Source: Psychrobacillus sp042885655 (lineage in GTDB: Bacteria > Bacillota > Bacilli > Bacillales_A > Planococcaceae). From it: a stretch of 64,000 nt of DNA. Position numbers and translations under genes: made by a program. The stretch lies in assembly GCF_042885655.1 (NCBI RefSeq), contig NZ_JBHVRO010000004.1, positions 290,268-354,267 on the forward strand, given 5' to 3'. Shown piece after piece: positions 8,586-16,893 of the stretch. Each line of letters starts with the position of its first letter. The stretch's first letter is position 1. The notes beneath the pieces are model-generated. The model made no database searches. It was not told where the DNA came from and was given only the letters and a program-made list of their open reading frames with translations.

Positions 8586-10943
8586 GTGAAAAAAAGGTGG
8601 AAGATCGCCGCATGGGTATTGGGGAGTATCCTTGCGCTAAGTGTAATTACAGTGTTTGGTTTGAATATATACCTTTCCAATTCAAAGCCAATTATCAAGG
8701 GGAATCTTACTTTAAATGCATTAGATTCAGATGTGAAAGTTATTCGGGATGCAATGGGGGTACCTCATATTCAAGCAAAATCAGATGCAGATTTATATCG
8801 AGCACAGGGATTTGTACAAGCGCAAGATAGGCTCTTCCAAATGGATTTAGCGAGAAGACAAGCGAGTGGACGATTGTCTGAAATTGTTGGTGAGGCTGCT
8901 TTGAATACAGATAAGTTCTTCTTAACATTTAGCTTGAGGGATGCAGCTGAAAAATCCTATGAAGGTTATAATGCGGAGGCAAAAGATGTATTGAAATGGT
9001 ATGCAGAAGGGGTAAATGAATTTATTTCGTTTGCAAAAAGGGATAACAAATTAAGCTATGAATTTAAACTGTTAGGATATGAACCTGAAGAGTGGACACC
9101 TATAGATTCATTAACAATAGGTAAGTACATGGCGTATGACTTAGGTGGTAACTGGTCCTCATTAGCAATTAGGCACTGGGCATTAAATGAATTGGGAGAA
9201 GATAAAGCAAAAGAATTATTTATCAAATACCCTGAGGGAGCTCCAGCAATAGTTGAAGCTAATTTAAATAATCGTGTAAATGTAAGTGGCTATTTTGATG
9301 CTTCTTTTTTACCAAATGAATTTAATGGGAGTAATAACTGGGTCGTGAGTGGAGATAAGACAGAAAGCGGGCTTCCACTCCTGGCGGATGATCCACATCT
9401 AGGGTTGAGTACACCATCTATTTGGTATCAAATGCATTTAGAGTCACCAGAACAAAATGTAAGTGGCGTTATTTTTGCTGGGATTCCAGGAATCATTTTA
9501 GGACATAACGAAGATGTAGCGTGGGGCGTAACGAATGTTGGTCCCGATGTACAGGATTTATATATCGAAATTCCAAATCCAGATAATCGGACACAGTTTT
9601 TGTATGAAGGGAAGTGGGAGGAGGCCATTGTTCGAAAAGAGCCGATTAAAGTAAAAGGGAAAGAGGCTGTTCCTTTCGAAGTAGTAGTCACTCGTCATGG
9701 TCCCATTATTTCCGATGTTTTATTTAAGGAAGAAGAAGCTTCAGCTTTGTTTTCCATGCAGTGGACTGCACTAGAGCCAACACTTGAATTGCAAGCTATT
9801 TTGAAGATGAATAAATCTTCAAACTGGGATGAATTCGAAACTGCTTTGGAAGATTTTCAAGCACCGGCGCAAAACTTTGTATTTGCCGCAAAGGATGGAA
9901 CGATTGCATATAAAGCGAACGGACGTATACCGATTCGTAAATCGGGTGATGGGCAATTACCTGTTCCAGGAGATTCCGACCAATTTGGCTGGGTAGGCTA
10001 TGTTTCGTATGATGAATTGCCAACTGTTGTGAATCCAAAAGAAGGGTTTATTGCTACTGCGAATAATCAAGTTGTAGATGAGTCGTATAAATATCATATC
10101 ACCGATTTTTGGGCGCAGTCATACCGATATGAACGAATTGCACAAGAGTTAGACAGCAAATCTAATTTAACAAAAGATGATATGATGAGCTTGCAAATGG
10201 ATCAACTGAATTTGTATGCGAGAGAGTTTTTAACAGAAATGCTCGGTTCTGTGGAAAAGTTAGATACTAATGGTGAGTATAAAAATATCATAGATTTATT
10301 GACAGATTGGAATCAAGTGGATGATAAGAACCTAGCAGCTCCGCTCGTATTCCACAAGTGGATAAAAGAGTTACCGAGAACCTTATTGGAAGACGAAATG
10401 CCGGAAGATGTTTACGACATGTTACCTGGCAAGGGGAATATATCCGATCAATTTCTTCGAAAGGGTTATAAAAATGAAACAAGTACCTGGCTTGAAGAGT
10501 ATGGTGGAGTTGATAAATGGGTTTATGACTCATTTGTGAAGGCTATCAAAAATATTACTGATGAATTCGGATCAAATGAAGAAAAGTGGAAATGGGGAGA
10601 ATATCACCAACTTACATTTGACCATCCGTTGTCTGGAGTTTCGCCAATTTTAGCCTATTTGCTAAATCCAAAACCAGTACCAATTGGTGGGTCAAATATT
10701 ACGGTTCAAGCAGCAGGTTTTGGAGAAGATGGTAGAGTAGATCATGGAGCCTCTTGGCGATTCGTTGCGGATCTTTCTGATTTATCTCAGACCTACCATA
10801 TTGTCGGACCTGGACAAAGCGGTCATGTAAAATCGAAATGGTACAACGATCAAGTGATGGATTGGGCAGAAGGGAAATATCATGCGACAGCTATAGATGG
10901 AAAAATAGAAAATGGTTATGAATTAATATTGAAAGCGAAATAA
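8586..10943 (+). CDS. Penicillin acylase family (Ntn) hydrolase
   Basis: The 785-residue protein belongs to the penicillin amidase family, N-terminal-nucleophile hydrolases that self-cleave at an internal Ser/Thr/Cys to give alpha and beta chains. The likely nucleophile is the serine of NGSNNWVVSG near residue 249. The alpha part carries DVKVIRDAMGVPHI and GFVQAQDRLFQMDLARRQASGRLSE. An N-terminal transmembrane or signal segment (about residues 7-30) places it outside the membrane. ATG 8580 is only 1 nt from the AGGGGG site, so I choose GTG 8586. The substrate is unknown; quorum-signal or amide acylases belong to the same superfamily. Confidence 0.9.
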   Translation: MKKRWKIAAWVLGSILALSVITVFGLNIYLSNSKPIIKGNLTLNALDSDVKVIRDAMGVPHIQAKSDADLYRAQGFVQAQDRLFQMDLARRQASGRLSEIVGEAALNTDKFFLTFSLRDAAEKSYEGYNAEAKDVLKWYAEGVNEFISFAKRDNKLSYEFKLLGYEPEEWTPIDSLTIGKYMAYDLGGNWSSLAIRHWALNELGEDKAKELFIKYPEGAPAIVEANLNNRVNVSGYFDASFLPNEFNGSNNWVVSGDKTESGLPLLADDPHLGLSTPSIWYQMHLESPEQNVSGVIFAGIPGIILGHNEDVAWGVTNVGPDVQDLYIEIPNPDNRTQFLYEGKWEEAIVRKEPIKVKGKEAVPFEVVVTRHGPIISDVLFKEEEASALFSMQWTALEPTLELQAILKMNKSSNWDEFETALEDFQAPAQNFVFAAKDGTIAYKANGRIPIRKSGDGQLPVPGDSDQFGWVGYVSYDELPTVVNPKEGFIATANNQVVDESYKYHITDFWAQSYRYERIAQELDSKSNLTKDDMMSLQMDQLNLYAREFLTEMLGSVEKLDTNGEYKNIIDLLTDWNQVDDKNLAAPLVFHKWIKELPRTLLEDEMPEDVYDMLPGKGNISDQFLRKGYKNETSTWLEEYGGVDKWVYDSFVKAIKNITDEFGSNEEKWKWGEYHQLTFDHPLSGVSPILAYLLNPKPVPIGGSNITVQAAGFGEDGRVDHGASWRFVADLSDLSQTYHIVGPGQSGHVKSKWYNDQVMDWAEGKYHATAIDGKIENGYELILKAK

Positions 10944-10954
10944 GATTATAATGA

Positions 10955-10986
10955 GCGACCACTTTAACATAGAAGTGGTCGCTTTT
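10955..10986 (+). terminator. Terminator of the penicillin-acylase gene
   Basis: GCGACCACTT pairs with AAGTGGTCGC, followed by TTTT. Confidence 0.85.
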
Positions 10987-11000
10987 ATGCATAGAAAATG

Positions 11001-11345
11001 CTTATCCGGTCAGAAATTCCATTTATCCGGTCAGAAACTTTTCTATGCGGTCAGAAAATCTGATTATCCGGTCAGAAACTTTTCTATGCGGTCAGAAAAT
11101 CTGATTATCCGGTCAGAAACTTTTCTATACGGTCAGAAATTCCATTTATCCGGTCAGAAACTTTTCTATGCGGTCAGAAACTCCAGTTATCCGGTCAAAA
11201 ACTTTTCTATGCGGTCAGAAACTCTGATTATCCGGTCAGAAACCATTATCCGGTCAAAAATTTTACTATGCGGTCAGAAACTCCAGTTATCCGGTCAGAA
11301 ATTTTTCTATGTGATCAGAAACTCCAGTTATCCGGTCAAAAATGA
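11001..11345. repeat. 17-unit phased array of TAT(C/G)CGGTCAGAAA
   Basis: Seventeen copies of a 14-nt word TATNCGGTCAGAAA (some GGTCAAAAA) follow one another. The GG of the core is at 11008, 11029, 11049, 11070, 11090, 11111, 11131, 11152, 11172, 11193, 11213, 11234, 11252, 11272, 11293, 11313 (GA) and 11334. Steps alternate 21 and 20 nt (one of 18), and TATC and TATG forms largely alternate, so the true period is a 41-nt dimer. It sits between a terminator and the cad promoter. An ORF spans it by chance. Confidence 0.85.
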
Positions 11346-11360
11346 TAAATAAACAAATAC

Positions 11361-11440
11361 ATTCAAATACTAGTTTGAATGTCCTTGCATTTTGAATAGT
11401 TTGAACATATAATGAAACTAACAATCAAACGATCATTTGA
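11361..11440 (+). promoter_or_regulatory. cadCA promoter and CadC-type operators
   Basis: TTGCAT (11385-11390), a 17-nt spacer and TATAAT (11408-11413) form a strong sigma-A promoter. A palindrome ATTCAAATACTAGTTTGAAT (11361-11380) lies just upstream of the -35, and TCAAACGATCATTTGA (11425-11440) lies downstream of the -10. Both resemble known CadC/ArsR-family operators of TCAAA-N6-TTTGA type. Confidence 0.75.
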
Positions 11441-11453
11441 ATGAGGTGGTAAA

Positions 11454-11828
11454 ATGCAAACAAAAGATACATGCGAAGTAACGAAGGTGCATGAAAATAT
11501 AGTACTTTACGTAAAAAAGAAACTGCCAGATGTTACAAAGGTAGCTCAAATTTTTAAAGCATTAGCAGATGAAACTAGATTAAAAATTGCATATGCTCTA
11601 ACCATAGAAGAAGAGCTTTGTGTGTGTGATGTAAGTGAAATTATTGGATCTTCAACAGCAACGGCATCGCATCATTTACGATTTTTACGAGAATTATCTC
11701 TCGCAAAATCACGCCGCAAAGGGAAACTGGTTTACTATTCATTAGCTGATCATCATGTTAATGAATTAGTTAAAATAGCGTACGAGCATGCATTAGAAGA
11801 AGGTGAGAAGAGTGGAAAGAGAAGCTAA
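11454..11828 (+). CDS. cadC: ArsR/SmtB family cadmium/lead-responsive repressor CadC
   Basis: The 124-residue protein is a winged-helix metal sensor. CadC represses the cad operon and is released by Cd(II), Pb(II) or Zn(II). The hallmark thiolates are visible: C7 in KDTCEVT near the N-terminus and the CVC pair (C56, C58) of ELCVCDVSEIIG, the alpha-3N site of CadC-type sensors. The recognition helix region STATASHHLRFLRELSLAKSRRKG follows. It overlaps the start of cadA, consistent with translational coupling, and operator-like palindromes precede it. Confidence 0.93.
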   Translation: MQTKDTCEVTKVHENIVLYVKKKLPDVTKVAQIFKALADETRLKIAYALTIEEELCVCDVSEIIGSSTATASHHLRFLRELSLAKSRRKGKLVYYSLADHHVNELVKIAYEHALEEGEKSGKRS

Positions 11829-13929
11829 AAAAGAATATCGACTTGAGAATCTTACATGTGCCAATTGTGCGATGAAGTTTGAAAACAATATTAAAAGTTT
11901 ACCTGATGTAATGGATGCAAATGTGAATTTTGGTGCCTCCAAAGTTTCAGTCATAGGTAATGCCACTATAGAGGAAATAGAAAAAGCGGGAGCATTTGAT
12001 GGCATAAAAGTAGCTTCTATTAAACAAAGTCAGCAAGAGAAGACTCTATTCTTCAAACGAAAAGAAAATGTGGTAACAATGATCTCCTGCGTATTTTTAG
12101 TAGTTGGGATTATCATTTCCTATATGTTTGAAGAAAAGAACCCATATGCAATTGGATTATTCATGATATCCATCGTTATTGGAGGTTATAATCTATTTAA
12201 AGGTGGTCTGATTAATCTATCTCGCTTTTATTTTGATATGAAGACACTTATGACAATAGCGATTATTGGAGCAGCAATCATCGGTGAATGGAGAGAAGGT
12301 GCTGTTGTCGTCTTTTTATTTTCAGTTAGTGAGGCGTTAGAAGCTTATTCTATGAATAAAGCACGTCAGTCCATTAGACAGTTAATGGATATAGCACCTT
12401 CAACTGCCACAATTCGTCGAGAGAACAAATTAGTAGAAGTTGATACAGAATTTATTCAAATCAATGATGTTTTAATCGTTAAACCCGGTGAAAAAATTGC
12501 GATGGATGGAATTGTGTTGAGAGGTACCTCTGCTGTCAATCAGGCGTCGATTACAGGCGAAGCTGTGCCAGCCATGAAAATTATTGGTGACGAGGTTTTT
12601 GCTGGTACATTAAATGAAGAAGGTTCATTAGAGATAAAAGTTACAAAAAGAGTAGAAGACACAACGATTGCAAAGATTATTCATTTAGTAGAAGAAGCTC
12701 AAGCAGAAAAAGCACCTTCTCAGAAATTCGTAGATAAGTTTGCAAAATATTATACGCCTGCAATTATCTCAATAGCATTTTTAGTAGCAATCGTTCCTCC
12801 GTTGTTCGGTGCAGATTGGCACTTATGGATTTATCAAGGGCTTGCAGTATTAGTCGTAGGCTGCCCATGTGCTTTAGTTGTATCAACGCCAGTAGCAATC
12901 GTGACCGCTATTGGAAATGCTGCTAAGCAAGGTGTGCTCATTAAAGGTGGCATTCACTTAGAAGAAATTGGTCGTTTACAAGCAATTGCTTTTGACAAAA
13001 CAGGAACATTAACAAAAGGATATCCTGAAGTGACGCATGTGGAGTCGGACTCTTTAAATGAATTCATTCAAAAAGTAATGTCAATTGAAACCTTCTCACA
13101 ACATCCACTTGCACAAGCAATCGTAAAATATGGTGAGAAAGAACATATTCTTCCTATAGGTATCGATGAATTTAAATCTATCACTGGTAAAGGAGCGGAA
13201 GGAATTATAAAAGGGAAGAAGTGGTCGGTAGGTAGCCTTTTATGGGTTTCTTCTTTTAGTTCTGTTCCCAATGAAGTGATAGAAAAAATCAAACAACTAC
13301 AAACAGAAGGAAATACGGTAATACTTGCAGCGGAAGAAGGAGTTTATAGAGGGTTTATAGCAGTAATGGATCCAATCCGTTTAACTAGTAGTAGGGTGTT
13401 ACAAAGTCTTAGAAGTATTGGTATAAAACATACCGTCATGCTAACAGGGGACGACGCAAGAACTGCGCATGCCATTGCTGCTAAACTAGGAATAGCAGAT
13501 GTTGAAGCTGGACTAATGCCAGATCAAAAACTTTCCGCCATAAAAGCGCTGAAAGAAAAATATGGTGCAGTTGCTATGGTAGGAGACGGAGTGAATGATG
13601 CACCTGCACTTGCTGCTTCTACTGTAGGAATAGCAATGGGTGGAGCAGGGACAGACGCCGCACTTGAAACTGCAGATGTAGCATTAATGGCAGATGATTT
13701 AGAGAAACTTCCATATACGATTCGATTAAGTCGAAAAGCATTGCATATAATTAAAGAAAATATTATGTTTGCATTAGGGTTAAAGATTATCGCGCTCTTA
13801 CTCATCATTCCAGGATGGTTAACGTTATGGATTGCCATCTTTGCAGATATGGGAGCGACATTATTGGTAGTACTGAATTCTTTGCGACTATTAACTTCAT
13901 TCAGCCGGGAGGATACCCCGGCAGAATAA
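11812..13929 (+). CDS. cadA: P1B-type heavy-metal-exporting ATPase CadA
   Basis: The 705-residue ATPase exports Cd(II), Zn(II) and Pb(II) across the membrane at the cost of ATP. It has one N-terminal HMA domain with metal ligands C16-A-N-C19, the TGEA actuator motif (ITGEAVP), the intramembrane CPC motif (C351-P-C353) and the phosphorylation site DKTGTLTKG with D395. The hinge motif MVGDGVNDAPAL is also present. I start at GTG 11812, just after AAGGTGAG inside cadC. The gene ends in a GC-rich hairpin. The cadC-cadA arrangement is the standard Firmicutes cadmium resistance module and is often mobile, but I see no mobility genes here. Confidence 0.95.
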   Translation: MEREAKKEYRLENLTCANCAMKFENNIKSLPDVMDANVNFGASKVSVIGNATIEEIEKAGAFDGIKVASIKQSQQEKTLFFKRKENVVTMISCVFLVVGIIISYMFEEKNPYAIGLFMISIVIGGYNLFKGGLINLSRFYFDMKTLMTIAIIGAAIIGEWREGAVVVFLFSVSEALEAYSMNKARQSIRQLMDIAPSTATIRRENKLVEVDTEFIQINDVLIVKPGEKIAMDGIVLRGTSAVNQASITGEAVPAMKIIGDEVFAGTLNEEGSLEIKVTKRVEDTTIAKIIHLVEEAQAEKAPSQKFVDKFAKYYTPAIISIAFLVAIVPPLFGADWHLWIYQGLAVLVVGCPCALVVSTPVAIVTAIGNAAKQGVLIKGGIHLEEIGRLQAIAFDKTGTLTKGYPEVTHVESDSLNEFIQKVMSIETFSQHPLAQAIVKYGEKEHILPIGIDEFKSITGKGAEGIIKGKKWSVGSLLWVSSFSSVPNEVIEKIKQLQTEGNTVILAAEEGVYRGFIAVMDPIRLTSSRVLQSLRSIGIKHTVMLTGDDARTAHAIAAKLGIADVEAGLMPDQKLSAIKALKEKYGAVAMVGDGVNDAPALAASTVGIAMGGAGTDAALETADVALMADDLEKLPYTIRLSRKALHIIKENIMFALGLKIIALLLIIPGWLTLWIAIFADMGATLLVVLNSLRLLTSFSREDTPAE

Positions 13930-14035
13930 AGTTAATGTCTCCAGTGAACTACTAGACCAAGCTCAAGAAAAAATGGACGCAAATACGCCAAGGCGAATTT
14001 AAAAGTGCATAAGTAGTACGTTTGGGGGGATTAAA

Positions 14036-15142
14036 ATGAAGTTAACTGAGTGGACGATGGAAGAGCAAGAGCAGCTGATCCATTTTATGACGACAAATAC
14101 ATGGCCGTATCATGGAAATTCACATCCAGCTAGGGAATTAATTGAAAAGACGATTGAAGAAGGCGGATATCAATCTGACGAAGTGAAAACATTTTGGGTT
14201 GAAAATGAAGAGAATGAACAGGTTGGAATCGTCAAAATTTATGATTTACAAGATGAGATTCCTTTATTTGATTTACGAATCGCAAACGAAGCACGTGGAA
14301 GAGGATATGGTCCACGTGCTTTGGAAATGGTTGCAGAGTATGTATTTAAATTACCAGAGGTGAAAATTCGCTTAGAAGGCCATACGAGACAAGATAATTT
14401 TGCGATGCGGAAAACGTTTGAGCGTGCAGGTTTTGTAAAAGAAGCGCAGCTACGTCAAGCATGGTTTTCTCCAAAAGAGGGTTCGTACTATGACGCAGTT
14501 ACGTATGGTATGACAAGGGATGACTTTTTAAAGGGAACTGCTACGCCTGTTAATTGGGATGATGATTTTAATAAAAAAGTTAAAAATGATGAGACCAACT
14601 CCTTTTCGGAAGAATTTTTTACAGAACGTTTAATTATTCGAGCACAGAGGTTAGAGGATGCACCTAGTGTTTGGAAAGCGGTTATAGAATCGCATGAAGC
14701 ATTAAAGAAGTGGATGCCATGGGCGCAAAGTATGCAAACATTGGAACAGACGACTACTAATATACGTCAGGGTATTGCAGATTTCATTACACGTAAGAAT
14801 CTACGACTTTATTTATTTTTAAAAGAAACAGGTGAATTCGTAGGGGCTTCTGAATTACATCATATAGATTGGGAAGTTCGGAAGTTTGAATTTGGCTATT
14901 GGATTCATAACAAGTTTGAAGGCAAAGGTTTAATGACGGAAGCCTGTGAACGTATTACACAATTTGCTTTCGAGGAGTTACATGCAAATCGAGTGGAAAT
15001 ACGTTGTGACAGTGAAAATGTTAGAAGTCGTTCTTTAGCGGAAAGACTTGGTTACATATTAGAGGGCACACTTCATAAAGATTCTCTAACAGCGGATGGA
15101 AAAAAATTACGTAATACATGTATTTATGCAAAAATAAAATGA
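14036..15142 (+). CDS. Two-domain GNAT acetyltransferase (tandem fusion)
   Basis: The 368-residue protein contains two complete GNAT folds. The first (about residues 1-170) shows the acetyl-CoA loop RGRGYGPRAL and a C-terminal MRKTFERAGFVKEA. The second (about residues 190-368) is RimJ/RimL/YdaF-like with FFTERLIIRAQRLEDA, FEGKGLMTEACERITQFAF and NVRSRSLAERLGYILEGTL. Substrates cannot be told; RimL-like domains often acetylate protein N-termini or small amines. The ribosome site GGGGGGAT precedes ATG 14036. The fusion of two divergent GNAT domains is less common than single-domain forms. Confidence 0.85.
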   Translation: MKLTEWTMEEQEQLIHFMTTNTWPYHGNSHPARELIEKTIEEGGYQSDEVKTFWVENEENEQVGIVKIYDLQDEIPLFDLRIANEARGRGYGPRALEMVAEYVFKLPEVKIRLEGHTRQDNFAMRKTFERAGFVKEAQLRQAWFSPKEGSYYDAVTYGMTRDDFLKGTATPVNWDDDFNKKVKNDETNSFSEEFFTERLIIRAQRLEDAPSVWKAVIESHEALKKWMPWAQSMQTLEQTTTNIRQGIADFITRKNLRLYLFLKETGEFVGASELHHIDWEVRKFEFGYWIHNKFEGKGLMTEACERITQFAFEELHANRVEIRCDSENVRSRSLAERLGYILEGTLHKDSLTADGKKLRNTCIYAKIK

Positions 15143-15172
15143 GGGATTGCTTTTTAGGCAATCCCTCACTTT
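15140..15172. terminator. Bidirectional terminator
   Basis: GAGGGATTGC pairs with GCAATCCCTC around a short T-rich loop. It lies between the GNAT gene and the small minus-strand gene and overlaps the latter's stop. Confidence 0.75.
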
Positions 15173-15326
15173 AGACCGATCGTCTTCCGGTAAAAAGTTG
15201 AATGATAAAAATAATTACGGCAATTACTAATAAGGCGTGAATTAGGCCACCGCCAATTTTTAGTACTAAACCGAGTAACCAAAATATGATTAAAATAACA
15301 ATAATGGCCCATAAAATTTTTCCCAT
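15171..15326 (-). CDS. Lmo0937-family small membrane protein
   Basis: A 51-residue, very hydrophobic protein (MGKILWAIIVILIIFW start, GLVLKIGGGLIHALLVIA in the middle, RRS near the end) matches the Lmo0937/DUF5670 family of short two-helix membrane proteins. Its function is unknown; the Listeria namesake is associated with general stress. AAAGGAT precedes ATG 15326. A near-consensus sigma-B promoter lies 42 nt upstream, which fits stress regulation. Confidence 0.8.
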   Translation of the reverse strand: MGKILWAIIVILIIFWLLGLVLKIGGGLIHALLVIAVIIFIIQLFTGRRSV

Positions 15327-16001
15327 ATTATTTCATCCTTTCTTATGAAGTATGTGGTTATTAAAATTCTACCCTATAGTATATAAGGTTAAACATTTGG
15401 TAGTGAATATTGAGACTCCGCAGAGCGCGTCCGCATGTAACGAAAATAAACAGTGTCACCTGAAAAGTAAAACTGTACAATTAGTAAGAAAGCGTTAAAG
15501 ATATTCGCGTTTATACGTGAGATTTTGAAATGTGAAATTGATTCAAGTTGTTTATTATTTCTTGCAAAAATTTTGCAGTAGTTAATCCATTGAATATGAG
15601 TAATTATAAAATGCTGCTAAATCACACCTTCTACATTTCTCCAAAAAGTATTTCATATCAATGCCTCTGATAAAACTCTTGAAATTATTTATATATCCAA
15701 AGAATCATCTAACTCCCTAATTTTAACGATTAAATAGCGATTAATACTTTGTTTGGAAACTTTAATCTTCTTTTGTATTTTCATTTTTACACAAAGTTTC
15801 TAATTTAAGAAAATGAGTGAAACTAAAGTATTGTATATATCGGAATAAAGTTGGTATAAAGTTGGTATCTAAAAAAAATTTTTTTGATTATACTTTTTAA
15901 ATCAGTACGATTGTTTCGGAATTTTTCACTTTATTTCTTACAATTAGAAGTTAAATTATCATGCAGTGAGGCGCGATTATGTTTTTTAGGGAAGTGATTA
16001 A
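15327..16001. other. 675-nt gene-poor gap upstream of comFB
   Basis: Apart from the promoter of the small minus gene at its left end, I see no intact gene. A minus-strand frame at about 15690-15790 reads KIQKKIKVSKQSINRYLIVK, which looks helix-turn-helix-like but has no support for a full ORF. The composition is strongly A/T-rich. It may be decayed sequence. Confidence 0.35.
15369..15394 (-). promoter_or_regulatory. Sigma-B-type promoter of the Lmo0937-family gene
   Basis: On the minus strand the exact -35 GTTTAA (15394-15389), a 14-nt spacer and GGGTAG (15374-15369) match the sigma-B consensus at 11 of 12 positions. It lies 42 nt from the start codon. Confidence 0.7.
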
Positions 16002-16271
16002 GTGCTTACAAATGTAATGGAAGAAATCGTGCAGAGTCTTGTAACGATGCTTATGAGAGGGACGGAATATCAAACCTTTTGTAAATGTGAACAATGTGAA
16101 ATGGATATTATTGCTTTAAGCTTAAATACACTACCAGCGCATTATGTAACAACCATGCAGGGCAGAAATGCAGTTTTTGAACGAATGAATTCGAAGGAAA
16201 ATTTAGAATGGATTAATAAACGTATCATTCAATCTATACATGTCATAGGTAAGTATCCACATCGTAGCTAA
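16002..16271 (+). CDS. comFB: ComFB family late competence protein
   Basis: The 89-residue protein resembles ComFB: an N-terminal helix MEEIVQSLVTMLMRG, the conserved CKCEQCEMDIIALSLNTLPAHYV segment (cysteines at about 27, 29 and 32), then a C-terminal helix. In B. subtilis comFB sits inside the comF operon and its role is obscure; here the gene is alone. ComFB-like proteins in some bacteria bind cyclic dinucleotides, but I cannot say that for this one. GTG 16002 follows GGGAAGTGAT. Confidence 0.8.
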   Translation: MLTNVMEEIVQSLVTMLMRGTEYQTFCKCEQCEMDIIALSLNTLPAHYVTTMQGRNAVFERMNSKENLEWINKRIIQSIHVIGKYPHRS

Positions 16272-16301
16272 TCAAATTTAACACATCTTTAAATAAGTAA
16301 A

Positions 16302-16336
16302 GGGTACCGGTTCTAATAAGCCGAGTACCCTTTTTT
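16302..16336 (+). terminator. Terminator of comFB
   Basis: GGGTAC pairs with GTACCC, with GG/CC inner pairing, followed by six T. Confidence 0.8.
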
Positions 16337-16419
16337 ATTCGTAGGCTATTATGTCTATATTTGTTATGGTAAGCGGGATGTAGTAAAATAAATGAAGTAG
16401 TTATGAAAGGAAGATACGT

Positions 16420-16839
16420 ATGCCAACACCAAGCATGGAAGACCATATTGAACAAATATATATGTTAATCGAGCAGAAAGGTTATGCTCGTGTGTCTGAC
16501 ATTGCGGAAGCATTATCTGTCTTGCCATCATCCGTTACAAAAATGGTGCAAAAGTTAGATAAAGACGGTTTTTTAATATATGAAAAGTATCGTGGTCTCA
16601 CACTTACTCAAAAAGGTTTGAAAATGGGGAAAAAGCTAGTGAAGAGACATGATTTACTAGAGGATTTTTTACGCATTATTGGAGTAAAAGAAGAGAATAT
16701 ATATAAGGATGTAGAAGGAATTGAACATCATTTAAGCTGGAACTCAATAGATCGTATATCGGATTTAGTTTTGTTTCTTGATGAAAATCCTTCTATTCAA
16801 TCAAAGCTTCTTGAGACGCAAGAAAGAGAAACGGAGTAA
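16420..16839 (+). CDS. mntR: Manganese-responsive DtxR-family regulator MntR
   Basis: MntR represses Mn(II) uptake genes when Mn(II) is bound. The 139-residue protein keeps all six metal ligands of B. subtilis MntR at the same positions: D8, E11, H77, E99, E102 and H103. The winged-helix portion AEALSVLPSSVTKMVQKLDKDGFLIYEKYRGL is nearly identical to the family. No mnt transport genes lie in the window, so its targets are elsewhere. cvfB follows 54 nt later on the same strand. Confidence 0.96.
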   Translation: MPTPSMEDHIEQIYMLIEQKGYARVSDIAEALSVLPSSVTKMVQKLDKDGFLIYEKYRGLTLTQKGLKMGKKLVKRHDLLEDFLRIIGVKEENIYKDVEGIEHHLSWNSIDRISDLVLFLDENPSIQSKLLETQERETE

Positions 16840-16893
16840 GGATATCGAGTATATAAAGACATGCAAACAGATACATAAAGGAGAGTGGTAAAT

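Noticed and set aside
11001..11345. CRISPR array
   Set aside because: The repeated word is only about 14 nt with 6-7-nt spacers, spacers are repeated and related, and no cas gene is present.
10951..11352. 133-codon ORF running through the 11-kb array
   Set aside because: Its amino acid repeats (LSGQKFH, YAVR, YPVRN) come from the DNA array read in changing frames, it begins within the terminator of the previous gene, and it has no ribosome site.
15690..15790. Possible helix-turn-helix gene fragment on the minus strand
   Set aside because: Only about 30 codons are readable, without a start or extension, so it is mentioned only as part of the gap.
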